From JACRLV01 sp045863555 (lineage in GTDB: Bacteria; Planctomycetota; Phycisphaerae; UBA1845; Fen-1342): DNA of 64,000 nucleotides. The position numbers were made by a program, and so were the translations under genes. This document shows positions 8,995-16,628 of this stretch, piece after piece. Below the pieces are notes generated by a model. The model searched no databases. It was given only the letters and a program-made list of their open reading frames with translations, and had not been told where the DNA came from. Within the stretch, counting starts at the first letter, position 1, and each line of letters starts with the position of its first letter. The stretch is from contig BTUU01000006.1 of NCBI GenBank assembly GCA_045863555.1, forward strand, positions 62,001 through 126,000, written 5' to 3'.

Positions 8995-9906
8995 ATGCCC
9001 TATCTCCGGCTGCTGCGTCCGCACCAATGGGTGAAGAATGTCTTCGTCTTCGCCGGCCTGGTATTCGGTCATCGGCTCGAGGATCCGCGGAGCGTCTGGC
9101 TCTCGCTGCTCGGCTTTGCCCTGATGTGCTGCGTCAGCAGTGCGATCTACGTCGTCAACGACATCCGTGACCGCGAAGAAGACCGGCTCCACCCCCGCAA
9201 GTGTCGCCGGCCGATCGCCTCCGGCGAAGTAACGGTCGGCGCGGCGTCGATCATCGCCATCGTTCTCCTGGTGGGCGGCCTTGGCGCGAGCGCCCTGCTC
9301 AGCATGCCCTTCTTCTACGTGGTCGTCGGCTACGTCGTGCTCCAGTTCCTGTACAACTGGTCCTTCAAGCACGCCGTGATCCTCGATGTCGTGACGATCG
9401 GCCTGGGGTTTGTCCTGCGGGCCGTCGCAGGCGGCTTCCTCATCGACGTGAAGATCTCGCCGTGGCTGATGCTGTGCACGTTTACGCTCTGTCTGTTCAT
9501 GGGCTTCTCCAAGCGGCGCTGCGAACTCAGCGCGATGTCTGAAAACGGCAGCAGCGCCGGAAAGCACCGCAAGACGCTTGCGCTCTATACGCCCGATCTG
9601 CTCAACCACATGACCACGCTCACCGCGGGCATCGCGATCATGAGCTTCATGCTCTACACCATCGACAAACAGGTCGAAGCGCCGTTTGAAAAGCAGCATC
9701 TCGTCTATACCGTGCCGATCGTCGTGTATGCGGTCTTCCGCTATGCCGTGCTGGTCGAGCATGGCATGGTCGATGGCCCGACGGACGTCGTGCTCAAGGA
9801 CCGCCCGTTCCAGGCGGCGATCGGCCTCTGGGTGGTTGCGGCGTACCTGGTCGTGTATCAATCCGCCGCCGTGAAGAACGTCTGGGGCGGGCTTACCGGC
9901 AGTTGA
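8995..9906 (+). CDS. UbiA-family polyprenyl transferase, decaprenyl-phosphate phosphoribosyltransferase type
   Basis: A 303-residue membrane protein. The ATG at 8995 follows a GGGAGGA ribosome binding site and gives the family's typical beginning, PYLRLLRPHQWVKNVFVFAG. The first Asp-rich motif is NDIRDREED (55-63), followed by HPRKCRRPIASGEV; the FSKRRCEL segment is typical of the DPPR-synthase subgroup. Seven to nine membrane helices are visible. Enzymes of this subgroup transfer phosphoribose from PRPP to polyprenyl phosphate, feeding decaprenyl-phosphoryl-arabinose-like lipid-linked sugars for the envelope. The partner epimerase genes are not in the window, so the exact acceptor is uncertain. 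Confidence 0.82.
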   Translation: MPYLRLLRPHQWVKNVFVFAGLVFGHRLEDPRSVWLSLLGFALMCCVSSAIYVVNDIRDREEDRLHPRKCRRPIASGEVTVGAASIIAIVLLVGGLGASALLSMPFFYVVVGYVVLQFLYNWSFKHAVILDVVTIGLGFVLRAVAGGFLIDVKISPWLMLCTFTLCLFMGFSKRRCELSAMSENGSSAGKHRKTLALYTPDLLNHMTTLTAGIAIMSFMLYTIDKQVEAPFEKQHLVYTVPIVVYAVFRYAVLVEHGMVDGPTDVVLKDRPFQAAIGLWVVAAYLVVYQSAAVKNVWGGLTGS

Positions 9907-9928
9907 CCGCCGCGCGATCGCGCGCGGA

Positions 9929-10705
9929 CTATCCGATCGAACCGACGAAGATGCGCGTTGTGTAAAGCACGCGGACGCAGCCTGCGGCGGCGTGTGCGTC
10001 GTACAACCGGCGCAGCGCTGCCAGCATCGCCTCACAACGCGGGGTCCCGCGATTCGGGACATACGAAGAAGAGAGCAGCCGGCCGGCGAGACCGCCGAAG
10101 TCGAAGCGCTGCTCGTTGTCAAACGTTCGCTCGGCGGGTCTTGAGCCGAAGAACTGCTCGATCCGGCCGTCGGCGCGTGCGTTCTCGTGTCTCACCTGCG
10201 TGTAGTCCGTCGCGTATTCGCGGATGAGCGTCTCATACGCGGCCAGGAATGGCGTGTCTTCGCGGCGCTCGTTCCAAAGCAGCGCGACACGGCCGCCGGG
10301 CCGCAGAATCCGCGAGAATTCGCGCCGCGCCGCGACGACGTCGAACCAGTGAAACGCCTGTGCCGCGACGATCCAGGCAACGCTCGCGTCGGCGAGCGTG
10401 GTCCGTTCGGCTGTGCCGTTGATGCTCGTGAATCGAGGGTACGCCGCGAGAAGTCGCTCGGCCGCGGCCCGCATGTCGGCGTTGGGCTCGACGGCAAAGA
10501 CGGAGCAGCCGTGGCGGAGGAATACCTCGGCGGAAATACCGGTCCCGCTGCCGACATCGGCGATGACGTGATCGCTTCGGAGGCCGAATTCTTCGACGAG
10601 GCACGCGAGCACTGTTGGCGGATATCCGGGGCGATAGCGAATGTAGTTCTCGACGCGATCGGAGAAGCGCGTGATGGCGTCTGCGGGCGTGGTCATTGCG
10701 ATCAT
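9929..10705 (-). CDS. Class I SAM-dependent methyltransferase
   Basis: About 258 residues. Motif I is VIADVGSGTGIS, followed by FAVEPNADMRAAAERLL, SVAWIVAAQAFHWFD and LRPGGRVALLWNERR, the arrangement of UbiE/BioC-like Methyltransf_11 enzymes. The acceptor substrate cannot be inferred. The start is uncertain: ATG codons at 10705 and 10696 are both plausible and neither has a clear ribosome binding site. The open frame extends into the octamer repeat array, which is unlikely to be coding. The gene is convergent with the prenyltransferase gene. Confidence 0.75.
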   Translation of the reverse strand: MIAMTTPADAITRFSDRVENYIRYRPGYPPTVLACLVEEFGLRSDHVIADVGSGTGISAEVFLRHGCSVFAVEPNADMRAAAERLLAAYPRFTSINGTAERTTLADASVAWIVAAQAFHWFDVVAARREFSRILRPGGRVALLWNERREDTPFLAAYETLIREYATDYTQVRHENARADGRIEQFFGSRPAERTFDNEQRFDFGGLAGRLLSSSYVPNRGTPRCEAMLAALRRLYDAHAAAGCVRVLYTTRIFVGSIG

Positions 10706-10725
10706 CTTCTGCGCCGGAGGGCGGG

Positions 10726-10889
10726 TGACAAGGGGACAAAGTGACAAAGTAACAAGGTGACAAAGTAACGATCGCGCCCTTGTCACCTTGTCACCTTGTC
10801 CCCTTGATCCCTTGTTCCCTTGTCCCCTTGTCCCCTCGTCACCTTGTCACCTTGTCACCTTGTTCGCCTGTCCCCTTGTTCCTTTGTCA
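10726..10889. repeat. Inverted array of 8-bp tandem repeats (5 reversed + 14 direct units)
   Basis: From 10778 to 10889 there are 14 consecutive octamers in perfect 8-base register with consensus CCTTGTCA/C (variants include CCTTGATC, CCTTGTTC, CCTCGTCA and GCCTGTCC). From 10726 to 10769 about five and a half units occur in reverse complement (TGACAAGG, GGACAAAG, TGACAAAG, TAACAAGG, TGACAAAG). The two arms meet around GATCGCGC, so the array can fold into a long imperfect hairpin. It lies between the divergent methyltransferase and MFS genes. The 8-base period rules out a constant reading frame. It resembles short tandemly repeated repetitive (STRR-like) sequence of other bacteria; the function is unknown. 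Confidence 0.9.
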
Positions 10890-10939
10890 CCGCCTCCTGC
10901 CGCTCGTAGGATAGCGGCACCGCACACGTCGGCTCCGTC

Positions 10940-12328
10940 GTGCGGGTTTCGGGCGTGGTTGAGCCGGCGGATCATGCCTTGTCTACGCCTCAGACTCCCG
11001 GGCACGCAACCAAACCTCTGCCGAAACACGACGCCTATGCCGCACTGCGCGTGCCGAACTACCGCTATTTCGCGGCCGGCTGGCTCCCCGCGTCGATGGG
11101 GCTGCAGATGCAGACCACCGCGCTCGCCTGGGAGATCTACGAACGCACCGGCGACCCGCTCTCCCTCGGCTGGATCGGCGTCGCCCGGGCGCTGCCGACC
11201 ATCCTTCTCGCGCTGCCGGCCGGGCAGATCGTCGATCGCGTCGATCGGCTGCGGATGCTCATCAACACGCAGTCCGGTTTCGCGATCGCCAACCTGATGC
11301 TCACCGTTGGGTCGATTGCCTGGAGCAGAGGTGCGATGGGGAGCGGCCTGGCCGGGCTGCTGGTGATGTACGGGCTCATCGCGCTCACCGGCTGCGCCCG
11401 CGTCTTCAACGGCCCCAGCCGCAACAGCCTGCTGCCGCAGCTCATCCCCGGCGGGGCGACATCCACGACGTTCCACAATGCCGTGACGTGGAACAGCACG
11501 GTTTTCCAGATCTCCGCGATCGGCGGGCCGCTGCTCGCGGGCCTGCTGATCTGGCTCGTCGGGGCGGCATGGCCTGTGTATGCCATCGCGGCGGCGGCGA
11601 GCCTCTGGTTCGGTTTGACGTGCCGGCTGATCAAGCCGCTGGCCGACGAGCGCGAGCCGAGATACCCGCGCGAGGCGTCGTTCTGGGAGGCGCTGCGGCC
11701 GAGTTCGCTGATTCCGGGGATCACGGAGGGCGTGCGGCATATCTGGCGCGAGCAGGCGATTTTTGGCGCGATCACGCTGGATCTGCTGGCGGTGCTGCTG
11801 GGCGGGGCGACGGCGCTGATGCCGATCTTTGCGAAGGACGTGCTGCACGTCGGGGCGGTCGGGCTGGGGGCGCTGCGGGCCGCGCCGTTTGCCGGGGCGC
11901 TGCTGATGGCGCTGGTGATCGTGTTTCTGCCGCCGTTCAAGCAGGCCGGGCGGGCGCTGCTGCTCTCGGTCGCGGGCTTTGGGCTGTGCACGATCGGGTT
12001 TGGGTTGTCGACGAATTTCTGGCTGTCGCTGGCGCTGCTGGCGACGCTGGGGGCGCTGGACAACATCAGCGTGGTCATCCGGCATGTGCTGGTGAACGTC
12101 CGGACGCCGGATCGGCTGCGGGGGCGGGTTTCGGCGGTCAACTCGGTGTTCATCGAGTCGTCGAATGAGCTTGGGGCGTTCGAGAGCGGGCTGGTGGCGA
12201 AGCTGTTCACGCCGGTGATCAGCGTGGTCTCGGGCGGGATCGGAACGGTGATCGTCGTCGCGGTCATGGCGCTGACGCTGCCGGAGCTGCGGCGGCTGGG
12301 GCGGCTTTCGGTGGAGGTGAAACCGTGA
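10940..12328 (+). CDS. MFS transporter (EntS-like multidrug/siderophore exporter group)
   Basis: About 462 residues with 11-12 hydrophobic helices. After a polar N-terminus, the domain opens with ALRVPNYRYFAAGWLPASMG, typical of the MFS_3/EntS subgroup. The cytoplasmic loop 2 signature is represented by LPAGQIVDRVDRLRML, and RTPDRLRGRVSAVNSVFI in the C-terminal half is also characteristic of this subgroup. These proteins export small hydrophobic compounds or siderophores by proton antiport; the substrate here is unknown. The start is uncertain: GTG at 10940 or TTG at 10979, neither with a good ribosome binding site. It lies just downstream of the octamer array. Confidence 0.82.
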   Translation: MRVSGVVEPADHALSTPQTPGHATKPLPKHDAYAALRVPNYRYFAAGWLPASMGLQMQTTALAWEIYERTGDPLSLGWIGVARALPTILLALPAGQIVDRVDRLRMLINTQSGFAIANLMLTVGSIAWSRGAMGSGLAGLLVMYGLIALTGCARVFNGPSRNSLLPQLIPGGATSTTFHNAVTWNSTVFQISAIGGPLLAGLLIWLVGAAWPVYAIAAAASLWFGLTCRLIKPLADEREPRYPREASFWEALRPSSLIPGITEGVRHIWREQAIFGAITLDLLAVLLGGATALMPIFAKDVLHVGAVGLGALRAAPFAGALLMALVIVFLPPFKQAGRALLLSVAGFGLCTIGFGLSTNFWLSLALLATLGALDNISVVIRHVLVNVRTPDRLRGRVSAVNSVFIESSNELGAFESGLVAKLFTPVISVVSGGIGTVIVVAVMALTLPELRRLGRLSVEVKP

Positions 12329-12369
12329 CGAAGGGGCAGGTGGCAAGGTCGGCGCGTGAATGGGTTGCC

Positions 12370-12405
12370 GGGTGCCCTGCCGACGGCTGTTCGCGTCGGC
12401 AGGGC
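12370..12405 (+). repeat. REP-like hairpin, left copy flanking the RAYT gene
   Basis: GCCCTGCCGAC (12374-12384) and GTCGGCAGGGC (12395-12405) form a perfect 11-bp stem around a 10-base loop, preceded by GGGT. The whole element recurs inverted at 13023-13058. Confidence 0.9.
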
Positions 12406-12424
12406 CTTCGCGGACAGGCTCGCG

Positions 12425-12994
12425 TCAAAACTTCGGCCGGTAGTCTCGCGGAGGCGGCGGTAGCGAGTCAATGTCGATCGCGATCGGCTGCGTGGAGTGA
12501 TCTGCGAATGCCCGGGCGCTGGACCAGGGCCAATCCGTCGGATGTGTGCACAAGCCGCGAGAGACCGGATTGGCGTGGATGTAGTCGATCTTTTCCCAGA
12601 TTTCGTCCGCCGAGAATTCGCTGCGATCGTAGCCGGGACCGCGCTGCCAGAAGCGGTGTGTCACGTGGCCCTTCGGATCGACGTCGGCCATCTGAGGCAG
12701 GAACTCGGGAACATGGGCGCGGACGTACGAGATCGCCCGATTGGTGACCGACTTTTTGAGCGTGTACAGCGCGTCGCCCAAGCAGAGCGGCACGGGGCCG
12801 GGCCAGAGGAGGAGGTGGACGTGTTCGGGCATGATCACCCATGCCCAGAGGTGGAAGCCATGGGTGCGACGAGAGCGCTCAAGCGCGTCGACGAACCATT
12901 GACGCGACCGGTCCTTCGAGAGCAGCGGACGGCGCTGGAAACAGGAGAAGGTGAGGAAGCGGGCGTCATTACAGATGTCGGAGGGTCGGGACAT
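12425..12994 (-). CDS. REP-associated tyrosine transposase (RAYT, IS200/Y1-like)
   Basis: A 189-residue single-domain HUH nuclease. Family features are FLTFSCFQRRPLLSKD near the N-terminus, the metal-binding HUH motif in MPEHVHLLLWP (H58 and H60), HRFWQRGPGYDR, and IDYIHANPVSRGL followed by DWPWSSA. The nucleophilic tyrosine is probably Tyr90 or Tyr138; I cannot decide which. RAYTs nick and mobilise REP palindromes and are usually single-copy, domesticated genes. The start at 12994 is chosen because family members begin just before FLTFSC and the longer frame would translate the REP hairpin. The gene is bracketed by inverted copies of one hairpin (12370-12405 and 13023-13058), the arrangement expected of a complete RAYT/REP module. 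Confidence 0.9.
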   Translation of the reverse strand: MSRPSDICNDARFLTFSCFQRRPLLSKDRSRQWFVDALERSRRTHGFHLWAWVIMPEHVHLLLWPGPVPLCLGDALYTLKKSVTNRAISYVRAHVPEFLPQMADVDPKGHVTHRFWQRGPGYDRSEFSADEIWEKIDYIHANPVSRGLCTHPTDWPWSSARAFADHSTQPIAIDIDSLPPPPRDYRPKF

Positions 12995-13022
12995 TGCCGG
13001 GATTCTATCCCCTGCACGCGAA

Positions 13023-13058
13023 GCCCTGCCGACGCGAACAGCCGTCGGCAGGGCACCC
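13023..13058 (-). repeat. REP-like hairpin, right copy flanking the RAYT gene
   Basis: GCCCTGCCGAC (13023-13033), a loop, and GTCGGCAGGGC (13044-13054), followed by ACCC. It is the exact reverse complement of the left copy over the whole 36 bases, including the loop. Confidence 0.9.
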
Positions 13059-13099
13059 ATCCACCCAAAATACGGCCACGGCAGGAGGTCTTTTCCCCT

Positions 13100-14719
13100 T
13101 TACGCTTCGATGAGCGAGCGCCCCGTCATCTCCGCCGGCCTTTCGAGGCCGAGCATTGCGAGCGCCGTCGGCATGACGTCGGCGAGGCGGCCGCCGGGGC
13201 GGAGTTTTGCGCGGCGGAAGGGTTCGCCGACGATGTAGAGCGGGACCGTGTACGTCGTGTGGGCCGTGTGCGGGCCGCCGGTTTCGGGGTCGATCATCTG
13301 TTCGAGGTTGCCGTGGTCGGCCGTGACGATCGCGCAGCCGCCGCGGGCCTGGATCGCCTCCAGCACGCGGCCGACGCATTCGTCGACGATCTTGCACGCG
13401 GAGACGGCGGCCGGGATTGAACCGGTGTGGCCGACCATGTCAGGGTTGGCGAAGTTCAGCAGCAGGAAGTCGTCGATGCCCGTCGCGATGCGCTGGAGGA
13501 TCAGCTCCGTCAGCGGCCGGGCGGACATTTCCGGCTGGAGGTCGTACGTCGCGACCTTCGGCGAGGGGACCATCTGCCGCTCCTCGCCGGCGAACGGTTC
13601 TTCGCGGTAGTCGTTGAAGAAAAACGTGACGTGCGCGTATTTTTCCGTCTCGGCCGCGCGGAACTGGCGCAGGCCGAGCCTGCTGAAATATTCGCCGGCG
13701 ATGTTGCCCATCTTCGGCGGCTTCACGTAGGCGACCTTTACCGGCAAGCCGGCCTCGTACGCGGTCATCGTGACGAAGTAGAGGTCCAGCTTGCGGCCGC
13801 GGGGGAAGCCCATCTCGCGCTCTTCGCCGGTCTTGTCGCGGCCGACGTACGGGAACTTGTCGACGGTGAAGGCGGTGACGAGCTGGCGCGGGCGGTCGCC
13901 GCGGAAGTTGAAGAAGATGACCGCGTCGCCGTCGCGGATGGTGGCGGTCGGAGCCTGGCCGTCCTCGCTGATGACGGTGGGCGGGACGAATTCGTCGCCT
14001 TTCATCGTCGGTTCGCTCGGATTGGCGTAATAGCGCTCCAGCGCGACGCGGGCGGTGGGGGCGGCGTCGCCGTCGCCGCGGGTGAGCATGCGGTAGCCGC
14101 GTTCGGTGCGCTGCCAGCGGTTGTCGCGGTCCATGGCCCAGTAGCGGCCGCAGATGGTGGCGATCTGGCCGACTTTCAGGCGGGCGAGCTCGGTTTCGAT
14201 CTTCGCGACGTACTCGAGGCCGCTATTGGGCGGGGTGTCGCGGCCGTCGGTGAAGAGGTGCAGGAAGACTTTTCTCAAGCCGCGGCGCGCCGCGAGGTCG
14301 ACGCAGGCGATCAGGTGCTCGAGCCGCGAGTGCACGCCGCCGTCCGAGGCGAGCCCGATGATATGCAGGGCGGATTCGCGGGCGCGGCAGCGTTCGACGG
14401 CGGCGACGAGCTCGGCGTTCGAGAAGAAGGAGCCGTCGCGGACAGCCTTGGTGATGCGGACGGAGTCCTGGTCGACGATGCGGCCCGCGCCGATGTTCTG
14501 GTGGCCGACCTCGGAGTTGCCCATGGTGCCTTCGGGGAGGCCGACGTCGAAGCCGCTGGTGGCGATGAGCGTCCAGGGCCAGTCCTGGCGCAGGCGGGCG
14601 TCGACCGGCGGTTTGGCGAGTTTGACGGCGTTGGCGTGGTCCCACTCGGGGTAGGGGTTTTCACCCCAGCCGTCGCGGATGATGACGATGCAGGGGCGGT
14701 TTTTGGCGGTGGTGGGCAT
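13100..14719 (-). CDS. gpmI: 2,3-bisphosphoglycerate-independent phosphoglycerate mutase
   Basis: A 539-residue cytosolic enzyme of the alkaline-phosphatase superfamily that interconverts 3- and 2-phosphoglycerate in glycolysis, using two manganese ions. The start at 14719 gives PCIVIIRDGWGENP near the N-terminus (Arg replaces the commoner Leu before DGWG). The phosphoserine motif is GNSEVGHQNIGAGRIV with Ser69. Metal-binding elements include FANPDMVGHTG and IVTADHGNLEQM. The C-terminus ADVMPTALAMLGL is typical. It is slightly longer than the usual ~510-residue family length. AAGGA lies upstream of the ATG. It appears to be transcribed alone, reading toward the RAYT module. Confidence 0.95.
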   Translation of the reverse strand: MPTTAKNRPCIVIIRDGWGENPYPEWDHANAVKLAKPPVDARLRQDWPWTLIATSGFDVGLPEGTMGNSEVGHQNIGAGRIVDQDSVRITKAVRDGSFFSNAELVAAVERCRARESALHIIGLASDGGVHSRLEHLIACVDLAARRGLRKVFLHLFTDGRDTPPNSGLEYVAKIETELARLKVGQIATICGRYWAMDRDNRWQRTERGYRMLTRGDGDAAPTARVALERYYANPSEPTMKGDEFVPPTVISEDGQAPTATIRDGDAVIFFNFRGDRPRQLVTAFTVDKFPYVGRDKTGEEREMGFPRGRKLDLYFVTMTAYEAGLPVKVAYVKPPKMGNIAGEYFSRLGLRQFRAAETEKYAHVTFFFNDYREEPFAGEERQMVPSPKVATYDLQPEMSARPLTELILQRIATGIDDFLLLNFANPDMVGHTGSIPAAVSACKIVDECVGRVLEAIQARGGCAIVTADHGNLEQMIDPETGGPHTAHTTYTVPLYIVGEPFRRAKLRPGGRLADVMPTALAMLGLERPAEMTGRSLIEA

Positions 14720-15152
14720 TGATGTACGGTCCTTGCTGGTGGCGCCCCGCACTTCAGGGGGTCTCGATCCCTCGCAGTGGACATGATACATCGTGGCCGT
14801 GGCGGCGGCAGTAGCGACACCGGCTACGAGTATTCGATATGTGAAGTGCAACAGAGAGGTTCGGTTGTCGATCGGCGGCGTTCCATGCGCATATCATCAA
14901 GCGGCTCTCCGTCGTGAGCGGAACGACGCATCTTTCGCCCCTCCGGGGCTGGTAATAATCCATTTGGCAATCCCACGGCTCGCGCCGTGGGCTACCCTCT
15001 TCTGCCCCTCCGGGGCTGAGATTCACGCGTAACCGTACCACGAACGGGCGAATCGCAGATTTTTCGGCGCGAGTGAATACCCCACCCCCCCGACCCGTCA
15101 GTTCAGCACGAGGTTTGGAACAGGGACCTAAAAAGGAAACAAGGAGCTGAAC
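14720..15152. other. Intergenic region with REP-like hairpins
   Basis: This 433-bp gap between divergent genes has no convincing gene. Its middle holds a hairpin cluster (14937-15016), and a good ribosome binding site (AAGGAG) sits just before 15153. Promoters for gpmI and the secreted protein should lie here but are not recognisable. Confidence 0.6.
14937..15016. repeat. REP-like cluster: central 8-bp palindrome flanked by direct hairpins
   Basis: Two identical 13-base elements, GCCCCTCCGGGGC, lie at 14937-14949 and 15004-15016 (5-bp stem, TCC loop). Between them, CCCACGGC (14972-14979) and GCCGTGGG (14984-14991) form a perfect 8-bp stem with a TCGC loop. The symmetry suggests an extragenic repeat unit rather than a single-gene terminator. 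Confidence 0.75.
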
Positions 15153-15641
15153 ATGAAAGCGATCAAGGCGATTTCGGCGGTTCTGGCGGGTCTGATGATC
15201 AGCGGTGCGGCGATGGCGGGTGATGCCCGGACTTCGGCCGAGGCGAGCAACGGGCTGCTTCGCGACGGCAGCGCGACGGCGACCGCCCAGTACCAGGGCA
15301 AGGCCGGCTTCGCCCAGACCGCCTCGCACAGCGGGCGCGTGAATACCGCTCGCGGCGTCGCGGTGGGCGTCGACAAGCAGGGCATGACGCTGTCGGTGAG
15401 CAATGCCGTGGCGCCGAAGATCGGGCCGGCCGTGGCGGTGAACTTCAACATCGGCATCGACCGGGACGGCGACGTGACCAAGAGCCGGTCGATCGTGGTG
15501 GCGAAGGGTCCGCTGCTCAAGAAGGTGTCCGCGGGCGGCGAAGTGCACAACGGGCGGCGGGATGATTCGACCCGCTCGTTCGCCGGGGGCAAGGCGCTGC
15601 TCGGGAAAGTGCGGGTGATCAGCAAGTCTGACAGCCGGTAA
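15153..15641 (+). CDS. Small secreted protein of unknown function
   Basis: 162 residues with a strong AAGGAG ribosome binding site. A clear Sec signal peptide (MKAIKAISAVLAGLMISGAA, cleavage after AMA near residue 22) is followed by an Ala/Ser/Thr/Gly-rich mature part and a basic C-terminus. The segment TARGVAVGVDKQGMTLSVSN and the following AVAPKIGPAVAVNFNIGIDR suggest beta structure. I do not recognise the family. The strong initiation site and the hairpin terminator just downstream suggest an efficiently expressed single gene. Confidence 0.75.
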   Translation: MKAIKAISAVLAGLMISGAAMAGDARTSAEASNGLLRDGSATATAQYQGKAGFAQTASHSGRVNTARGVAVGVDKQGMTLSVSNAVAPKIGPAVAVNFNIGIDRDGDVTKSRSIVVAKGPLLKKVSAGGEVHNGRRDDSTRSFAGGKALLGKVRVISKSDSR

Positions 15642-15668
15642 CGACGGCTTCGCGCGGCGCGCCCGGCC

Positions 15669-15710
15669 GGCGGGGGCGGGGCGCCGCGCCCCCGCCCGCG
15701 GGGTTTTTTT
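15669..15710 (+). terminator. Rho-independent terminator
   Basis: GGCGGGGGCG (15669-15678) pairs perfectly with CGCCCCCGCC (15687-15696) over an 8-base loop, followed shortly by seven T residues (15704-15710). It lies 28 bp after the stop of the small secreted protein gene. Confidence 0.85.
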
Positions 15711-15726
15711 GGGGGGGGGGGGGGGG
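15711..15726. repeat. Homopolymeric run of 16 G
   Basis: An uninterrupted G16 tract directly follows the terminator T-run. It lies outside genes, between the terminator and the next ribosome binding site. Confidence 0.9.
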
Positions 15727-15865
15727 CGGGGGCGATTTGCGCCGCGTGCGAGGGTGGTGGAGGATTGGGATGAGCGGGCTTCGGAATGACGGGCGGGATC
15801 GGTAGAATCGACGGCCGGGCGATGGGAGGCTGGGGAGGGCCACTCGCTCGACGGGGGAAAGTCCG

Positions 15866-16612
15866 ATGAAGCGATTCTTGTGTGGTGCAGCGGCGGGTCT
15901 GCTGCTGGCGCTCGGGGCGGCTGCCGGCGGCGAGGTGGTCGACGTACCGGCGCGGCGCGACGTGACGCTCTTTGAGGATTCGCTGGGGCTGATCGCCAGC
16001 GGAGCCGGGCAGTTCCTGTTCGTCGGCGAGACGAACGCGGGCAGCACGCGGCGGGGCATGCTCCTGTTCGACGTGCAGAATTACATCCCGGCCGGGTCGA
16101 CGATCGACTCGGCGGTGCTGACGCTGCACTGTTCGCGGAGCAGCTCGGCGGGGCGGCGGATCGACGTGCACCGGGCGCTGGCGACCTGGGGCGAGGGGGC
16201 GTCGGACTCGGGCGATCCGGGCGGCGGCGGCGCGAACCCGGAGCTGGGCGATGCGACGTGGCTGCACCGGTTTTACAGTCCGACGAGCCCGGTTTTCTGG
16301 AATACGCCGGGCGGGGATTTTGAAACGACGATCCTCGCGAGCCAGACGGTTTCGGGCGTGGGGAACTATTCGTGGCAGTCGGCGGGGCTGACGGCCGGCG
16401 TGCAGGCGTGGCTGAACGATCCGGGGCAGAATTTCGGGTGGCTGCTGCAAGGGGTGGAGAGCGGGCGGAGCGCGAAGCGGTTTGATACGCACGAGAATGC
16501 GACGCCGGCATTTCGGCCGGTGTTGCGCGTGAATTACACGATTCCCGAGCCGACGACGGGACTGCTGATCGGGGCGGCGGCGCTGCTGGGGCTGCGGCGG
16601 AGAGGTGCGTGA
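15866..16612 (+). CDS. PEP-CTERM protein with DNRLRE-like domain
   Basis: 248 residues with a signal peptide (MKRFLCGAAAGLLLALGAAA) and a GGGGGAAAG ribosome binding site. The middle matches the DNRLRE adhesin-like pattern: VGETNAGSTRRGMLLFDV, IPAGSTIDSAVLTL, VHRALATWGEG, GVQAWLNDPGQNFGWLLQG and RPVLRVNY. The tail IPEPTTGLLIGAAALLGLRR is a PEP-CTERM sorting signal (PEP motif, hydrophobic helix, Arg cluster), recognised by an exosortase that must be encoded elsewhere. The protein is probably exported and processed at the envelope or released into the extracellular matrix; its ligand is unknown. Confidence 0.85.
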   Translation: MKRFLCGAAAGLLLALGAAAGGEVVDVPARRDVTLFEDSLGLIASGAGQFLFVGETNAGSTRRGMLLFDVQNYIPAGSTIDSAVLTLHCSRSSSAGRRIDVHRALATWGEGASDSGDPGGGGANPELGDATWLHRFYSPTSPVFWNTPGGDFETTILASQTVSGVGNYSWQSAGLTAGVQAWLNDPGQNFGWLLQGVESGRSAKRFDTHENATPAFRPVLRVNYTIPEPTTGLLIGAAALLGLRRRGA

Positions 16613-16628
16613 GCGCGGAGTACCGCGG

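Noticed and set aside
7549..10122. 857-codon open frame on the minus strand opposite clpX and the prenyltransferase gene
   Set aside because: It mirrors two well-supported genes on the other strand, has no signal or domain of its own and a highly charged, low-complexity composition typical of antisense frames in GC-rich DNA.
10726..10889. CRISPR array
   Set aside because: The repeated unit is 8 bp with no spacers, and no cas genes are present.
13427..14722. 431-codon open frame opposite gpmI
   Set aside because: Composition artefact of the GC-rich third positions of gpmI; no family features.
15867..16612. Exosortase/PEP-CTERM operon
   Set aside because: Two proteins carry PEP-CTERM tails, but no exosortase gene is in the window, so no sorting operon can be claimed here.
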